Shown here: positions 1 through 6,977 of the stretch, one piece after another
How the letters are laid out: each line of letters opens with the position of its first letter
How positions within the stretch are numbered: the stretch's first letter is position 1
From: Candidatus Pacearchaeota archaeon
Lineage (GTDB): Archaea > Nanobdellota > Nanobdellia > Pacearchaeales > GW2011-AR1
Reading direction: 5' to 3'
DNA length: 14,747 nt
Assembly (NCBI GenBank): GCA_017608985.1
Contig: JAFCEV010000011.1
Location: 1 to 14,747, forward strand
The notes under the pieces: generated by a model
Told to the model about the DNA's origin: nothing
The model's database searches: none
What the model saw: the letters and a program-made list of their open reading frames with translations, nothing else
Program-made: the position numbers and the translations under genes

Positions 1-77
1 CAAAATGCAGAAAAAACATGGCTATGAAAAGAAGAAAAGTAAGGTGGATTTCTAAGAAGAAGAAAGAAAAAATGTAG
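1..77 (+). CDS. 3' end of an upstream gene, frame unresolved
   Basis: The window opens inside coding-like, very lysine-rich sequence. One frame closes at TAG 75-77 and ends in a basic tail (KRRKVRWISKKKKEKM). A second closes at TAA 53-55 and ends in KKHGYEKKKSKVDF. A third closes at TGA 25-27. The first two look like basic tails of RNA- or DNA-binding proteins such as ribosomal proteins, but with under 80 bases I cannot choose a frame or name the gene. Confidence 0.3.
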   Translation, partial: KCRKNMAMKRRKVRWISKKKKEKM

Positions 78-255
78 GAATGTAGAGTTTATAAAGCAGC
101 TTTTGAAATAAATTTTCAATGTATAAATTCTTATAAATTCTGATTCTGATGTTAATTATCAGAAAAAGAAAATATGGTTTGCCTCTTAAATTCGCGAGTT
201 TTTAAGGAGGGAACAATTGACTTTTTTAGTATCTTAAAAGGCACTAAAAATCATT
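78..255. other. Intergenic region with direct and inverted repeats
   Basis: No gene is seen here. A TATA-like TTTATAAA lies at 88-95 on the plus strand. TATAAATTC occurs twice (122-130, 132-140) and TTCTGAT twice (138-144, 144-150). The second TTCTGAT pairs with ATCAGAA at 158-164 to give a 7-bp hairpin with a 7-nt loop. A TCGCGA palindrome near 192 sits inside a wider imperfect palindrome. This could be a small transcript or regulatory sites; nothing proves either. Confidence 0.3.
223..250 (-). terminator. Inverted repeat with T-run after the 88-aa gene
   Basis: TTTTTAGT at 223-230 is the inverse of ACTAAAAA at 243-250 (8-bp stem, 12-nt loop). It lies just past the stop of the minus-strand gene at 256-522. 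Read on the minus strand it begins with a T5 run, which fits archaeal oligo-T termination, so it is probably that gene's terminator. Confidence 0.4.
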
Positions 256-522
256 TCAACATAACTCTTTTTCAGTTTCATTTCTCGGATCTTTCCATGC
301 TTCTGGAAACTGAACTACTGCACCTGTTATTGGTGTAATCATTAAAATTTTTTCTTCATCACAGGAAACAGAATAATCCTGACAATAATTCGTCTTATTG
401 CATATGGCTTTTGTATGAGTATAATAAGACAGGTTAGATTCTTTTGATTGAGCTATTAAAATTACTGCTGATATAATTAAAATTAATAATAAAATCAATG
501 TTAAAACCAATATTTTCTTCAT
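256..522 (-). CDS. Small membrane-anchored Cys-containing protein
   Basis: Protein of 88 aa, family not recognised. Residues 4-24 are one long hydrophobic segment after a MKK start, so it is a signal anchor or signal peptide. The remaining 60 or so residues are hydrophilic and should lie outside the membrane. They hold four cysteines (41, 47, 54 and C-terminal 88), enough for two disulfides, plus N-x-T sequons at N42 and N81. The ATG is supported by an AT-rich TATA-like element about 28 nt upstream (547-555), the leaderless layout used by most genes here. It is transcribed alone, away from gyrB. The coding call is fairly safe; the function is unknown. Confidence 0.65.
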   Translation of the reverse strand: MKKILVLTLILLLILIISAVILIAQSKESNLSYYTHTKAICNKTNYCQDYSVSCDEEKILMITPITGAVVQFPEAWKDPRNETEKELC

Positions 523-546
523 AAATTTGATGATGTTCGGGTTTTT

Positions 547-555
547 TTAAATATT
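547..555 (-). promoter_or_regulatory. TATA box of the 88-aa gene
   Basis: Minus-strand ATATTTAAA is centred about 28 nt before the ATG at 522, giving a near-leaderless transcript. Confidence 0.45.
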
Positions 556-619
556 GTTGTGATTGAGTAGATTGCCTGATTTTTCCAATTTTATCGTCGG
601 TAAAATGAATTTTAGGGTA

Positions 620-660
620 GAAAAGTTTATAAAGGAAAGTGACTTTTTTCTAGTATAAAT
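620..660 (+). promoter_or_regulatory. Candidate promoters of the gyrase operon
   Basis: A strong TTTATAAA at 626-633 is preceded by a purine-rich BRE-like stretch and predicts a start near 656. A second candidate, GTATAAAT at 652-659, sits between the inverted arms TTCTA and TAGAA. Either would give gyrB a leader of roughly 50-80 nt, unlike its leaderless neighbours. A weak AATTAAAC near 705-712 would instead allow a leaderless gyrB message. Confidence 0.4.
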
Positions 661-674
661 TAGAAGAAATCTGA

Positions 675-689
675 GACAGATTTTCTGTC
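675..689 (+). promoter_or_regulatory. Perfect hairpin/operator in the gyrB leader
   Basis: GACAGA at 675-680 is an exact inverse of TCTGTC at 684-689 with a 3-nt spacer. It lies between the upstream TATA boxes and the gyrB start, so it could be a repressor site or a leader hairpin. No known operator is recognised. Confidence 0.3.
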
Positions 690-734
690 CAAAATTGATT
701 TCAGAATTAAACATTTAGCAAAAGCTATCGAAAA

Positions 735-2612
735 ATGAAAGCATCAACATATGGCGCAGAATCCATAAAAGTATTAGAGGGATTGGAAGGTATCAGGAAA
801 AGACCGAGCATGTATATTGGCTCTACTGGCAAGACAGGATTACATCATTTAATTTATGAAGTTGTTGACAATTCCGTAGATGAAGCTTTAGGAGGATACT
901 GTAAGAAAATAAAAATTACTTTGAATAGAGATGGTTCTGTAACAATTGAAGATGATGGAAGAGGTATTCCTGTAGATAAACATCCTGTTTATAAAGTTCC
1001 TGCAGTTGAATTAGCACTTACAAAACTTCATGCAGGAGGAAAATTTGATAAAAAATCATATATGATATCTGGGGGTTTGCATGGGGTTGGCATATCTGTT
1101 GTCAATGCATTATCTAAAAAGATGGTTGTTGAAATAAAAAGAGACGGAAACATATACTCTCAGGAATATTCAAAAGGAAAAACTAAAACAAAATTAAAAG
1201 TAACTGGAAAAACAAAGGATACAGGTACAATCATAACTTTTTGGCCTGATGCTGAAATTTTTTCTACAGTTGAATTTGATTATAAAATTTTAGAGACAAG
1301 GTTCAGGGAAATAACATTTTTGAATCCTGGTTTAAAAATAATTCTTGAGGATGAGGCAAATAAAAAGAAAATTGAATTTTTTGCTTCTGGCGGTTTAATT
1401 GAATTTGTTAAATGGATAAATAAATCCAAAGAAATTGTCCATAAGCCGATTTATTTTAGAAGAGAAACAAATGAAACTATTTTGGATGTTGCAATTCAAT
1501 ATAACAAGAGTTATCAGGATAATATTTTTGGTTTTGTAAACACTATCAATACCATAGAAGGTGGAACTCATGTTTCTGGATTTAAAACAGCTTTAACAAG
1601 GGTTATTAATGATTATGCAAGGAGCAAGGGGCAGTTGAAAAACGGGAATCTTTCAGGAGATGATGTTAGGGAAGGATTAACATCAATAATCAGTGTAAAA
1701 ATACCTGAACCCCAGTTTGAAGGACAGACAAAAACAAAACTCGGAAATTCTGAAATCAAGGGGTTTGTAGATTCTGCTGTAACTTCTGCTTTGTCTGAAT
1801 TTTTTGAAGAAAATCCCTCTATTGCAAATAAGATTGTCACAAAAGTTTCAGAGGCTGCCAAGGCAAGACTGGCCGCTAAAAAAGCAAAAGAATTAATCAG
1901 GAGAAAAAACGCATTTTCTTTGGGGGGTTTGCCCGGTAAATTAGCAGACTGTTCCAATAAAAAATCAGAGAATACAGAACTTTATATTGTAGAGGGGTTG
2001 TCTGCTGCAGGAACTGCCAAAGATGCCAGAAATAAAGAGATTCAGGCTATATTGCCTTTGAAAGGAAAGATTTTGAATGTTGAAAAATCCAATCCTGTCA
2101 GAGCTTTATCAAGTGAAGAAATAGCGAATATGATTACTGCAATTGGAACAGGGGTTGGAGAGCAATTTGATTTGAATAAATTGAGATACGGAAAAATAAT
2201 AATTATGACAGATGCAGATGTGGATGGTGAGCATATTAAAACTCTTTTATTGACTTTCTTCTTTAGATTTATGCCCGAATTAATTAAAAAAGGACATATT
2301 TATGTGGCATTGCCTCCTTTATACAGGGTTAGAAAGAAAAAAGACTATTATGTTTATTCTGACAACGAGCTTAAGAAATTTACAGAAAGACTTAGCACGA
2401 CGAATGTCACAAGGTTTAAGGGGCTTGGAGAGATGGATTCTTCTCAACTTTGGGAGACAACTATGAATCCAAAGACAAGAAAAATAAAAAAAATTTATAT
2501 TGAAGATGCTGTTGAAGCTGACAGGATTTTTTCAATGCTCATGGGTGATGATGTTCAAGGAAGAAAAGATTTTATATCAGAAAATGCACATAATGCGGAG
2601 CTTGATGTTTAA
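735..2612 (+). CDS. gyrB: DNA gyrase subunit B
   Basis: ATPase subunit of the type IIA topoisomerase that, with GyrA, introduces negative supercoils using ATP. The protein has 625 aa, near the short bacterial form (about 640). The GHKL ATPase region carries EVVDNSVDEA with the expected Glu42 and Asn46, then DDGRGIP and the GGLHGVG lid loop. The transducer follows, then the Toprim domain with Glu420 and the DADVDG metal site at 493-498, and the FKGLGEM block near the C-terminus. The Toprim loop reads EGLSAAG where most gyrases have EGDSAGG, so the Asp at the E. coli D426 position is Leu422. The start lacks a Shine-Dalgarno, but residue numbering matches E. coli GyrB exactly at the ATPase motifs, which supports this ATG. 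It is the first gene of a four-gene operon ending with gyrA. Archaeal gyrases are generally considered bacterial acquisitions. Confidence 0.97.
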   Translation: MKASTYGAESIKVLEGLEGIRKRPSMYIGSTGKTGLHHLIYEVVDNSVDEALGGYCKKIKITLNRDGSVTIEDDGRGIPVDKHPVYKVPAVELALTKLHAGGKFDKKSYMISGGLHGVGISVVNALSKKMVVEIKRDGNIYSQEYSKGKTKTKLKVTGKTKDTGTIITFWPDAEIFSTVEFDYKILETRFREITFLNPGLKIILEDEANKKKIEFFASGGLIEFVKWINKSKEIVHKPIYFRRETNETILDVAIQYNKSYQDNIFGFVNTINTIEGGTHVSGFKTALTRVINDYARSKGQLKNGNLSGDDVREGLTSIISVKIPEPQFEGQTKTKLGNSEIKGFVDSAVTSALSEFFEENPSIANKIVTKVSEAAKARLAAKKAKELIRRKNAFSLGGLPGKLADCSNKKSENTELYIVEGLSAAGTAKDARNKEIQAILPLKGKILNVEKSNPVRALSSEEIANMITAIGTGVGEQFDLNKLRYGKIIIMTDADVDGEHIKTLLLTFFFRFMPELIKKGHIYVALPPLYRVRKKKDYYVYSDNELKKFTERLSTTNVTRFKGLGEMDSSQLWETTMNPKTRKIKKIYIEDAVEADRIFSMLMGDDVQGRKDFISENAHNAELDV

Positions 2613-2928
2613 GATGGAGGCAAAAGAAGTTTCAAAGGTTTGGAGTTTAGATAAGGGAAAAAGATGCAGTTTGTATTATCATAAAAATAAAGACGAGACT
2701 TTTTATGTAGAGTCTGGAATAGTTTTAATGGAAATTAAAGGTAAGGAAAAAATTATGAAGCAAGGAGATGTCGCTAGAATTAAACAGGGAGTTAAGCATA
2801 GGTTTAGCGGTTTGGAAAATTCGGTTATAATTGAGATTTCGACACATCACGAGGATAAAGATTCCTGCAGAAAAGAATTAAGCGGAGATATTCCTATAGA
2901 GATAGTGGAGAGGTATAAAAATGCTTAA
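2605..2928 (+). CDS. Small single-domain cupin
   Basis: Cupin beta-barrel protein of about 107 aa. Motif 1 is seen as G-x5-YYH-x4-E-x6-G, with the usual first His replaced by Tyr. Motif 2 is G-x5-KQG-x2-H. Glu and the two remaining His could still hold a metal. The ending EISTHHEDKDSCRKE resembles sugar-phosphate isomerase-like cupins, such as the C-terminal part of mannose-6-phosphate isomerase type II, but substrate and activity cannot be read. Start choice: ATG 2605 has GGAG at 2597-2600 and overlaps the gyrB stop by 8 nt. ATG 2614, directly after that stop, is the alternative (104 aa). The longer open frame back to 2500 lies within gyrB and has no cupin-like sequence. The end overlaps the next gene by 8 nt. 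Why a cupin sits in the gyrase operon is unknown. Confidence 0.8.
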   Translation: MFKMEAKEVSKVWSLDKGKRCSLYYHKNKDETFYVESGIVLMEIKGKEKIMKQGDVARIKQGVKHRFSGLENSVIIEISTHHEDKDSCRKELSGDIPIEIVERYKNA

Positions 2929-3238
2929 AGAAAAAATGAAAACACCAGATTGGATATTAGAAGGATATGATTCAAAGACAGACTGGGAAAGGCAGAAAAA
3001 TAAATTTTCTACCTCGTCAAAGCAATCTAAAGATTCTTCAACGAAAGCAAAGAATAAAACCTTCAAAATCAGAAAATGCCCAAAGTGTGACAGCGAGGAT
3101 GTTAAAGTTGTTATTGGAGAAAATGGTATTTGGAAATGTAGAAAATGCGGATGGGAAGGAGAAGATATTAAACAAAAAAAATTAACAGAAGATGAATTCA
3201 TTAAATTAATGGAGGAAAAAGGAGAGGAAGTATCATGA
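2921..3238 (+). CDS. Zinc-ribbon protein between gyrB and gyrA
   Basis: Protein of 105 aa. A short N-terminal block (KTPDWILEGYDSKTDWERQ) is followed by a Ser/Thr/Lys-rich linker (about 30-48). Then comes a zinc ribbon with CPKC at 53-56 and CRKCGW at 73-78, and an acidic C-terminal helix (about 88-103). Such ribbons bind nucleic acid or protein, but no named family is recognised. GAGGT at 2910-2914 is a well-placed Shine-Dalgarno for ATG 2921. The gene overlaps the cupin by 8 nt and its TGA overlaps the gyrA ATG by 4 nt (ATGA), so its translation is coupled to gyrA. The position suggests, but does not show, a role linked to gyrase or its expression. Confidence 0.85.
   Translation: MLKEKMKTPDWILEGYDSKTDWERQKNKFSTSSKQSKDSSTKAKNKTFKIRKCPKCDSEDVKVVIGENGIWKCRKCGWEGEDIKQKKLTEDEFIKLMEEKGEEVS
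3225..3238 (+). promoter_or_regulatory. ATGA coupling junction before gyrA
   Basis: The zinc-ribbon TGA (3236-3238) overlaps the gyrA ATG (3235-3237). Purine-rich GGAGAGGAAG lies just upstream and can serve as the Shine-Dalgarno. This fixes the gyrA start and implies re-initiation or coupled translation. Confidence 0.7.
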
Positions 3239-5736
3239 CACCGAAAAAACCAGATGAAGCTGAATTAAAAGACATGGAGAAAGGAGTAGTTAATGTAGAA
3301 GTATCTGGAGAAATGAAAAAAGCATATTTAGATTATGCTATGAGTGTTATTGTTTCTCGTGCTATTCCTGCAGTTGAAGATGGGCTGAAGCCTGTTCAGA
3401 GGAGAATTCTTTATGCAATGAACCAGATGGGGTTAAAGCCGAATACCGCTACAAAGAAATCTGCACGTGTTGTGGGAGATGTTATTGGTAAGTATCATCC
3501 TCATGGTGATGTTGCTGTTTATGATGCAATGGTTAGAATGGCTCAGGATTTTTCTCTGAGATATCCTCTTGTGTTTGGACAAGGGAATTTTGGAAGTATT
3601 GACGGAGACCCTCCTGCTGCAATGAGATATAGTGAGGTAAAGCTAATGCCTATTTCCTCAGAGCTGTTGCAGGACATTGACAAGGATACTGTGAATTTTA
3701 TCCCTAATTATGACAATTCTATAAAAGAGCCAGAATTATTGCCCGGGAAATTGCCTGCACTTATGCTGAATGGTGCTGCTGGTATTGCAGTTGGAATGGC
3801 TACTAGTATTCCTCCTCATAATCTGACAGAGGTTTGTGAGGCAATTGTTGCATATATTAAAAAACCAAATATAACAATTGAAAAGCTTTCTAAGATTGTT
3901 ACAGGCCCAGATTTTCCTACAGGTGGGACTATTTTTGGAGATATGGAGGGGTTGTATAAGACAGGCAGAGGAAAATTAATAATGAGAGGAAGACTAGCTA
4001 CTGAAACAATCAAGAAAAAAGAAGCAGTTGTTATTACAGAGATTCCATATATGTTAAATAAGGTTACTCTTGTTCAGCAGATTGCAGACCTGGTTCAAAA
4101 TAAAAAAATTAAAGATGTTTCTGATTTAAGAGATGAATCTTCAAAAGGAAAAATAAGAATTGTTCTTGAATTGCGGAAAGATGCAGACCCAAAATTTGTT
4201 ATTAATGCTCTTTACAAATATACTCGTCTTCAGGATTCATTTAATGTTAATTTTCTGGCTTTAGTTAATGGGCAGCCGAGAGTTCTGAATTTGAAACAGG
4301 TTATTGAAGAGTATGTCAAGTACAGGAAATTAATGATTACTAACAGAACAAAATATGAACTTAAAAAAGCAAGGGAAAGACAGGAAATTGTTGAAGGTTT
4401 ATTAGTTGCTCTAAAAAATATTGATGGAGTTATAGCATTTATCAAAAAATCAAAGCACACTACAGAAGCTCTTGAAGGATTAATCAAGAAATTCAGGCTT
4501 ACCAGAAAACAGGCTCAGGCTGTTTTAGAAACTAAATTACAGCAACTGACTTCTCTGGAAATTGATAAATTAAAAAAAGAATCTAAAGAACTTAAAGAAA
4601 AAATAGCAGAATTTGAAAAAATTTTAGCAGATATTAAAGAAGTGCTGAAAATCATTGTGAAAGAAGTTAATGAGTTAAAGAGCAGATACGGGGATGCAAG
4701 AAAAACACAGGTTATGAAGAGGTTGTCTGAAATTTCTGAAAAAGATTTGGTGCAGGAAAAAGATGTTGTTGTGACTATTACTGACAGAGGATATTGCAAG
4801 AGAATAGATGTTAAGGATTATAGAGAGCAAAAAAGAGGTGGAAAAGGACATATTGGAAGTAATTTAGCAACAGGAGATTTTGTAAAGCAGTTAATTACCT
4901 GCTCAACTCATGATTATCTTATGTTCTTTACAACAAGAGGAAGAGTTTTGTGGCTGAAAGCATATGACATTCCAAGTGCAGAAAGATATAGCAAAGGAAA
5001 AGCTTTGATAAACCTTTTGAATTTAAAAGATGAAAATATTACAAAAGTTATTGCTGTAAAAGAGTTTAGAGATGATGATTATTTGTTCATGGCAACTCAA
5101 AAAGGAATAGTTAAAAAGATTGCACTTAGTCATTTTTCACATCCAAGAGCTTCTGGTATTAAAGCTGTTAATCTTCCTGCAGATAATTCTGATTTTTTGA
5201 TTGGTGTTGAGATTGTGAAAAGACAAAAGGCGGAGCCTTTAGCTAGTTCGTCTGGTAGCCAAACTAAAGGATATGAAGTTCTGCTTGCAACTCAGAAAGG
5301 AAAAGCAATTAGATTTGATGCTGATTCTGTAAGAGATATGGGAAGACAAAGTTATGGTGTTACAGGAATCAAACTAGATAAAGGAGACAATGTTGTAAGT
5401 CTTGAGCTTTTAGATACCCAGGCAATATTGACAATTACCGAAAAGGGTTATGGAAAGAGAACATATGTTAAGAATTATAGAAAAACAGCAAGGGCAGGAA
5501 AAGGAGTTATTAATGTCAAAACCTCAGCAAAAACAGGAGATGTAGTTACAACTGTTTCTGTGAATGACAAGGACAGCATAATTATTACAACTGCAAAAGG
5601 AATTGTAATTCGAACTTCACTGAAAAACATAAGAGTAATGGGACGTGCAACACAAGGAGTTCGTGTCGTCAAACTCGCACAAGGTGATAAAGTCACTGAT
5701 TTGGTAAGAGTTCAGGAGAATGGGGATGAGGATTGA
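3235..5736 (+). CDS. gyrA: DNA gyrase subunit A
   Basis: DNA cleavage-religation and wrapping subunit of gyrase, 833 aa. The N-terminal winged-helix domain has KSARVVGDVIGKYHPHGD and the catalytic Tyr132 in AAMRYSE. A tower and long coiled coil (about 370-490) form the exit gate. The C-terminal pinwheel shows six blade motifs (GYCKRI, GRVLWL, GIVKKI, GKAIRF, GYGKRT, GIVIRT). The GyrA box QKRGGKG is at 532-538, which marks a true supercoiling gyrase rather than topoisomerase IV. The E. coli Ser83 position is Val93; the Asp87 position is kept (Asp97). Residues about 663-679 (KRQ...SSSGSQTKG) form an extra hydrophilic loop before blade 4, encoded by GC-richer DNA that can fold into hairpins and resembles a stretch in aIF5B. 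It is the last gene of the operon. Confidence 0.97.
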   Translation: MTPKKPDEAELKDMEKGVVNVEVSGEMKKAYLDYAMSVIVSRAIPAVEDGLKPVQRRILYAMNQMGLKPNTATKKSARVVGDVIGKYHPHGDVAVYDAMVRMAQDFSLRYPLVFGQGNFGSIDGDPPAAMRYSEVKLMPISSELLQDIDKDTVNFIPNYDNSIKEPELLPGKLPALMLNGAAGIAVGMATSIPPHNLTEVCEAIVAYIKKPNITIEKLSKIVTGPDFPTGGTIFGDMEGLYKTGRGKLIMRGRLATETIKKKEAVVITEIPYMLNKVTLVQQIADLVQNKKIKDVSDLRDESSKGKIRIVLELRKDADPKFVINALYKYTRLQDSFNVNFLALVNGQPRVLNLKQVIEEYVKYRKLMITNRTKYELKKARERQEIVEGLLVALKNIDGVIAFIKKSKHTTEALEGLIKKFRLTRKQAQAVLETKLQQLTSLEIDKLKKESKELKEKIAEFEKILADIKEVLKIIVKEVNELKSRYGDARKTQVMKRLSEISEKDLVQEKDVVVTITDRGYCKRIDVKDYREQKRGGKGHIGSNLATGDFVKQLITCSTHDYLMFFTTRGRVLWLKAYDIPSAERYSKGKALINLLNLKDENITKVIAVKEFRDDDYLFMATQKGIVKKIALSHFSHPRASGIKAVNLPADNSDFLIGVEIVKRQKAEPLASSSGSQTKGYEVLLATQKGKAIRFDADSVRDMGRQSYGVTGIKLDKGDNVVSLELLDTQAILTITEKGYGKRTYVKNYRKTARAGKGVINVKTSAKTGDVVTTVSVNDKDSIIITTAKGIVIRTSLKNIRVMGRATQGVRVVKLAQGDKVTDLVRVQENGDED
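5224..5270 (+). repeat. In-frame hairpin-forming insert in gyrA
   Basis: The insert is GC-richer than its surroundings. AAAGGC (5226-5231) pairs with GCCTTT (5235-5240). Alternatively CCTTTAG (5236-5242) pairs with CTAAAGG (5264-5270), with inner GCTA (5242-5245)/TAGC (5256-5259) or TAGTT (5244-5248)/AACTA (5262-5266). The GTTCGTCT and TAGCCAAAC blocks recur in the aIF5B gene at 11831-11860. Confidence 0.45.
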
Positions 5737-5824
5737 AATTTTTCCGGAGTTTGTGCTTTTATATTATTAAAAAATGCAGGAAAAGTCAATATGCTGATAA
5801 GTGCTAATTTTTTAACTAAATTTT
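5737..5824 (+). terminator. Convergent gap with T-runs after gyrA
   Basis: Short gap between gyrA and the convergent nuclease gene. T5 at 5740-5744, CTTTTATATT near 5757 and T6 at 5808-5813 are candidate archaeal oligo-T terminators for the gyrase operon. No hairpin is needed in archaea and none is obvious. Confidence 0.35.
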
Positions 5825-6592
5825 TCATGTCTCTCTCCATGCCCTGCAACTGGGGCGGAATTCACACCAATCACAAAGCACAGATTTATTATGAGGAAAA
5901 TCTTTTGTTGTTTCTATCTCTTTAATCAACTCTAAAGTCTCTCTTTTTAATTCCTCAAGCTGCTCATTTGTTCTTGTTGAATCAATTTTCTTGTTATGTG
6001 CGAGATAGTGCCAGATTAATCTTACTTCTTTCTCATGTCCGAACATTTCTTTTACTGCAATTGCATAAAGAGCCAGCTGCCTGTCATTATCTATTGCTTC
6101 TTTTTGAGGCAGATTATTTGCTGTTTTGTAATCATGGATTTCATATTCTCCTGTTTCAAAATTATAAACTAATCTGTCAATGAATCCCCTTATTTTATAC
6201 TCTCCATCTTCGTCTAATTTAATTATTATTTCTTTTTCACATTCCAGAGTTCCATCCTGAAAAGGATAATTTTCATTATAATAACTGACTAAAAATTCTA
6301 CGCCGATATTAAAATAATCGTTTTTTGTTAATCTTTCTTTTACAATTAAAATATCTTCAGAATAATTTTCCTGCCAGTTCTCTGTGTAAAAGGAGATTAT
6401 TTCATCTATTGCAGGAATTTTGTTCTCTTTTGCATTATTGTAAATCCATTCCAAGGTATAATGAACAACTCTTCCTAAATGAGATTCAATTGTTTGTTTA
6501 ATGTCTGGAATTTTTTTATCAATGTATTTATATTTATATTTTAGAGGACACTGCTTGAATGTGTTTAATCTGGAGTGAGAATATACTTTCAT
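5825..6592 (-). CDS. Cas4/RecB-like PD-(D/E)XK nuclease, Fe-S type
   Basis: Protein of 255 aa in the PD-(D/E)XK superfamily (PDDEXK_1; RecB C-terminal/Cas4-like). Motifs in order: SRLNTFKQCPLKYKY at the N-terminus, H44-x3-E48, GFID with Asp139, HDYKT with Asp154 and Lys156, and the Q172-LALYA motif. Cys15 and the C-terminal trio Cys240, Cys243, Cys249 match the four-cysteine [4Fe-4S] arrangement of Cas4 and AddB. Such enzymes cut single-stranded DNA or process ends in repair. There is no CRISPR array or cas gene nearby, so a repair or DNA-processing role is more likely than adaptation. A TATA box at 6616-6623 places the transcript start at the ATG. A second, divergent family member lies at 10324-11313. 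Confidence 0.88.
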   Translation of the reverse strand: MKVYSHSRLNTFKQCPLKYKYKYIDKKIPDIKQTIESHLGRVVHYTLEWIYNNAKENKIPAIDEIISFYTENWQENYSEDILIVKERLTKNDYFNIGVEFLVSYYNENYPFQDGTLECEKEIIIKLDEDGEYKIRGFIDRLVYNFETGEYEIHDYKTANNLPQKEAIDNDRQLALYAIAVKEMFGHEKEVRLIWHYLAHNKKIDSTRTNEQLEELKRETLELIKEIETTKDFPHNKSVLCDWCEFRPSCRAWRET

Positions 6593-6615
6593 AGAATTGA
6601 AAAAAGAAAAAGAGG

Positions 6616-6623
6616 TTATAAAT
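6616..6623 (-). promoter_or_regulatory. TATA box of the first PD-(D/E)XK gene
   Basis: Minus-strand ATTTATAA is centred 27-28 nt before the ATG at 6592. It lies just upstream of, and partly inside, the last codons of the preceding 98-aa gene (stop 6625-6627). Confidence 0.6.
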
Positions 6624-6624
6624 A

Positions 6625-6921
6625 TTATGTTAATAATTTGAAAATTTCTTTTCCTTCAGTTTCATTTAACCTGTTGCATAAATCATTAATATCTGGAAAA
6701 ATCTCTTCATCCACTCCCTCACTTTTTAAACTTATAAGGTATATCTCTTCGGGCAAATTTTTTATAGACAAAATTCCGTGAATTATTTCTTCTAAATCTC
6801 TGCCTAATACTTTAAAATCAGGAATATTATATTTAGTGGTATCAGCAGGCATTACGCATTTTAGAAGCGCATGTTTTCTAAAATAAGTTATATTAAATAT
6901 ACATTTGTAATTATTTACCAT
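6625..6921 (-). CDS. Hypothetical 98-aa protein
   Basis: Soluble 98-aa protein, not recognised. The N-terminal third is mixed basic/aromatic with Cys7 and Cys22. The rest is acidic (PDFKVLGRDLEEIIHG, SEGVDEEIFPDINDLCNRLNE) and probably helical. No membrane segment or catalytic motif is seen. It has its own TATA-like element about 24 nt upstream, and the promoter of the following nuclease gene overlaps its stop, so the two are adjacent but separately transcribed. A role with the nuclease is possible only by position. Confidence 0.6.
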   Translation of the reverse strand: MVNNYKCIFNITYFRKHALLKCVMPADTTKYNIPDFKVLGRDLEEIIHGILSIKNLPEEIYLISLKSEGVDEEIFPDINDLCNRLNETEGKEIFKLLT

Positions 6922-6940
6922 AAACTTTCAGACCTACGAT

Positions 6941-6949
6941 TATATTTAA
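6941..6949 (-). promoter_or_regulatory. TATA box of the 98-aa gene
   Basis: Minus-strand TTAAATATA is centred about 24 nt before the ATG at 6921. Confidence 0.4.
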
Positions 6950-6977
6950 GACTTTTTATTCTTTTAAAAATAGTAAA

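Noticed and set aside
1613..1957. 114-aa open frame on the minus strand inside gyrB
   Set aside because: It is an antisense shadow of the conserved gyrB reading frame with no promoter. The other long antisense frames in gyrA, aIF2-gamma and aIF5B were dropped for the same reason.
2500..2604. Longer cupin start inside gyrB
   Set aside because: The extra 35 residues come from the conserved gyrB C-terminus in another frame and are not cupin-like.
5825..6592. Naming the nuclease cas4
   Set aside because: The motifs fit Cas4, but also AddB/RecB-like repair nucleases, and no cas1, cas2 or repeat array is in the window.
6740..6755. Another CTTCGG element inside the 98-aa gene
   Set aside because: The flanks (TCT and GCA) do not pair, so it is a chance hexamer.
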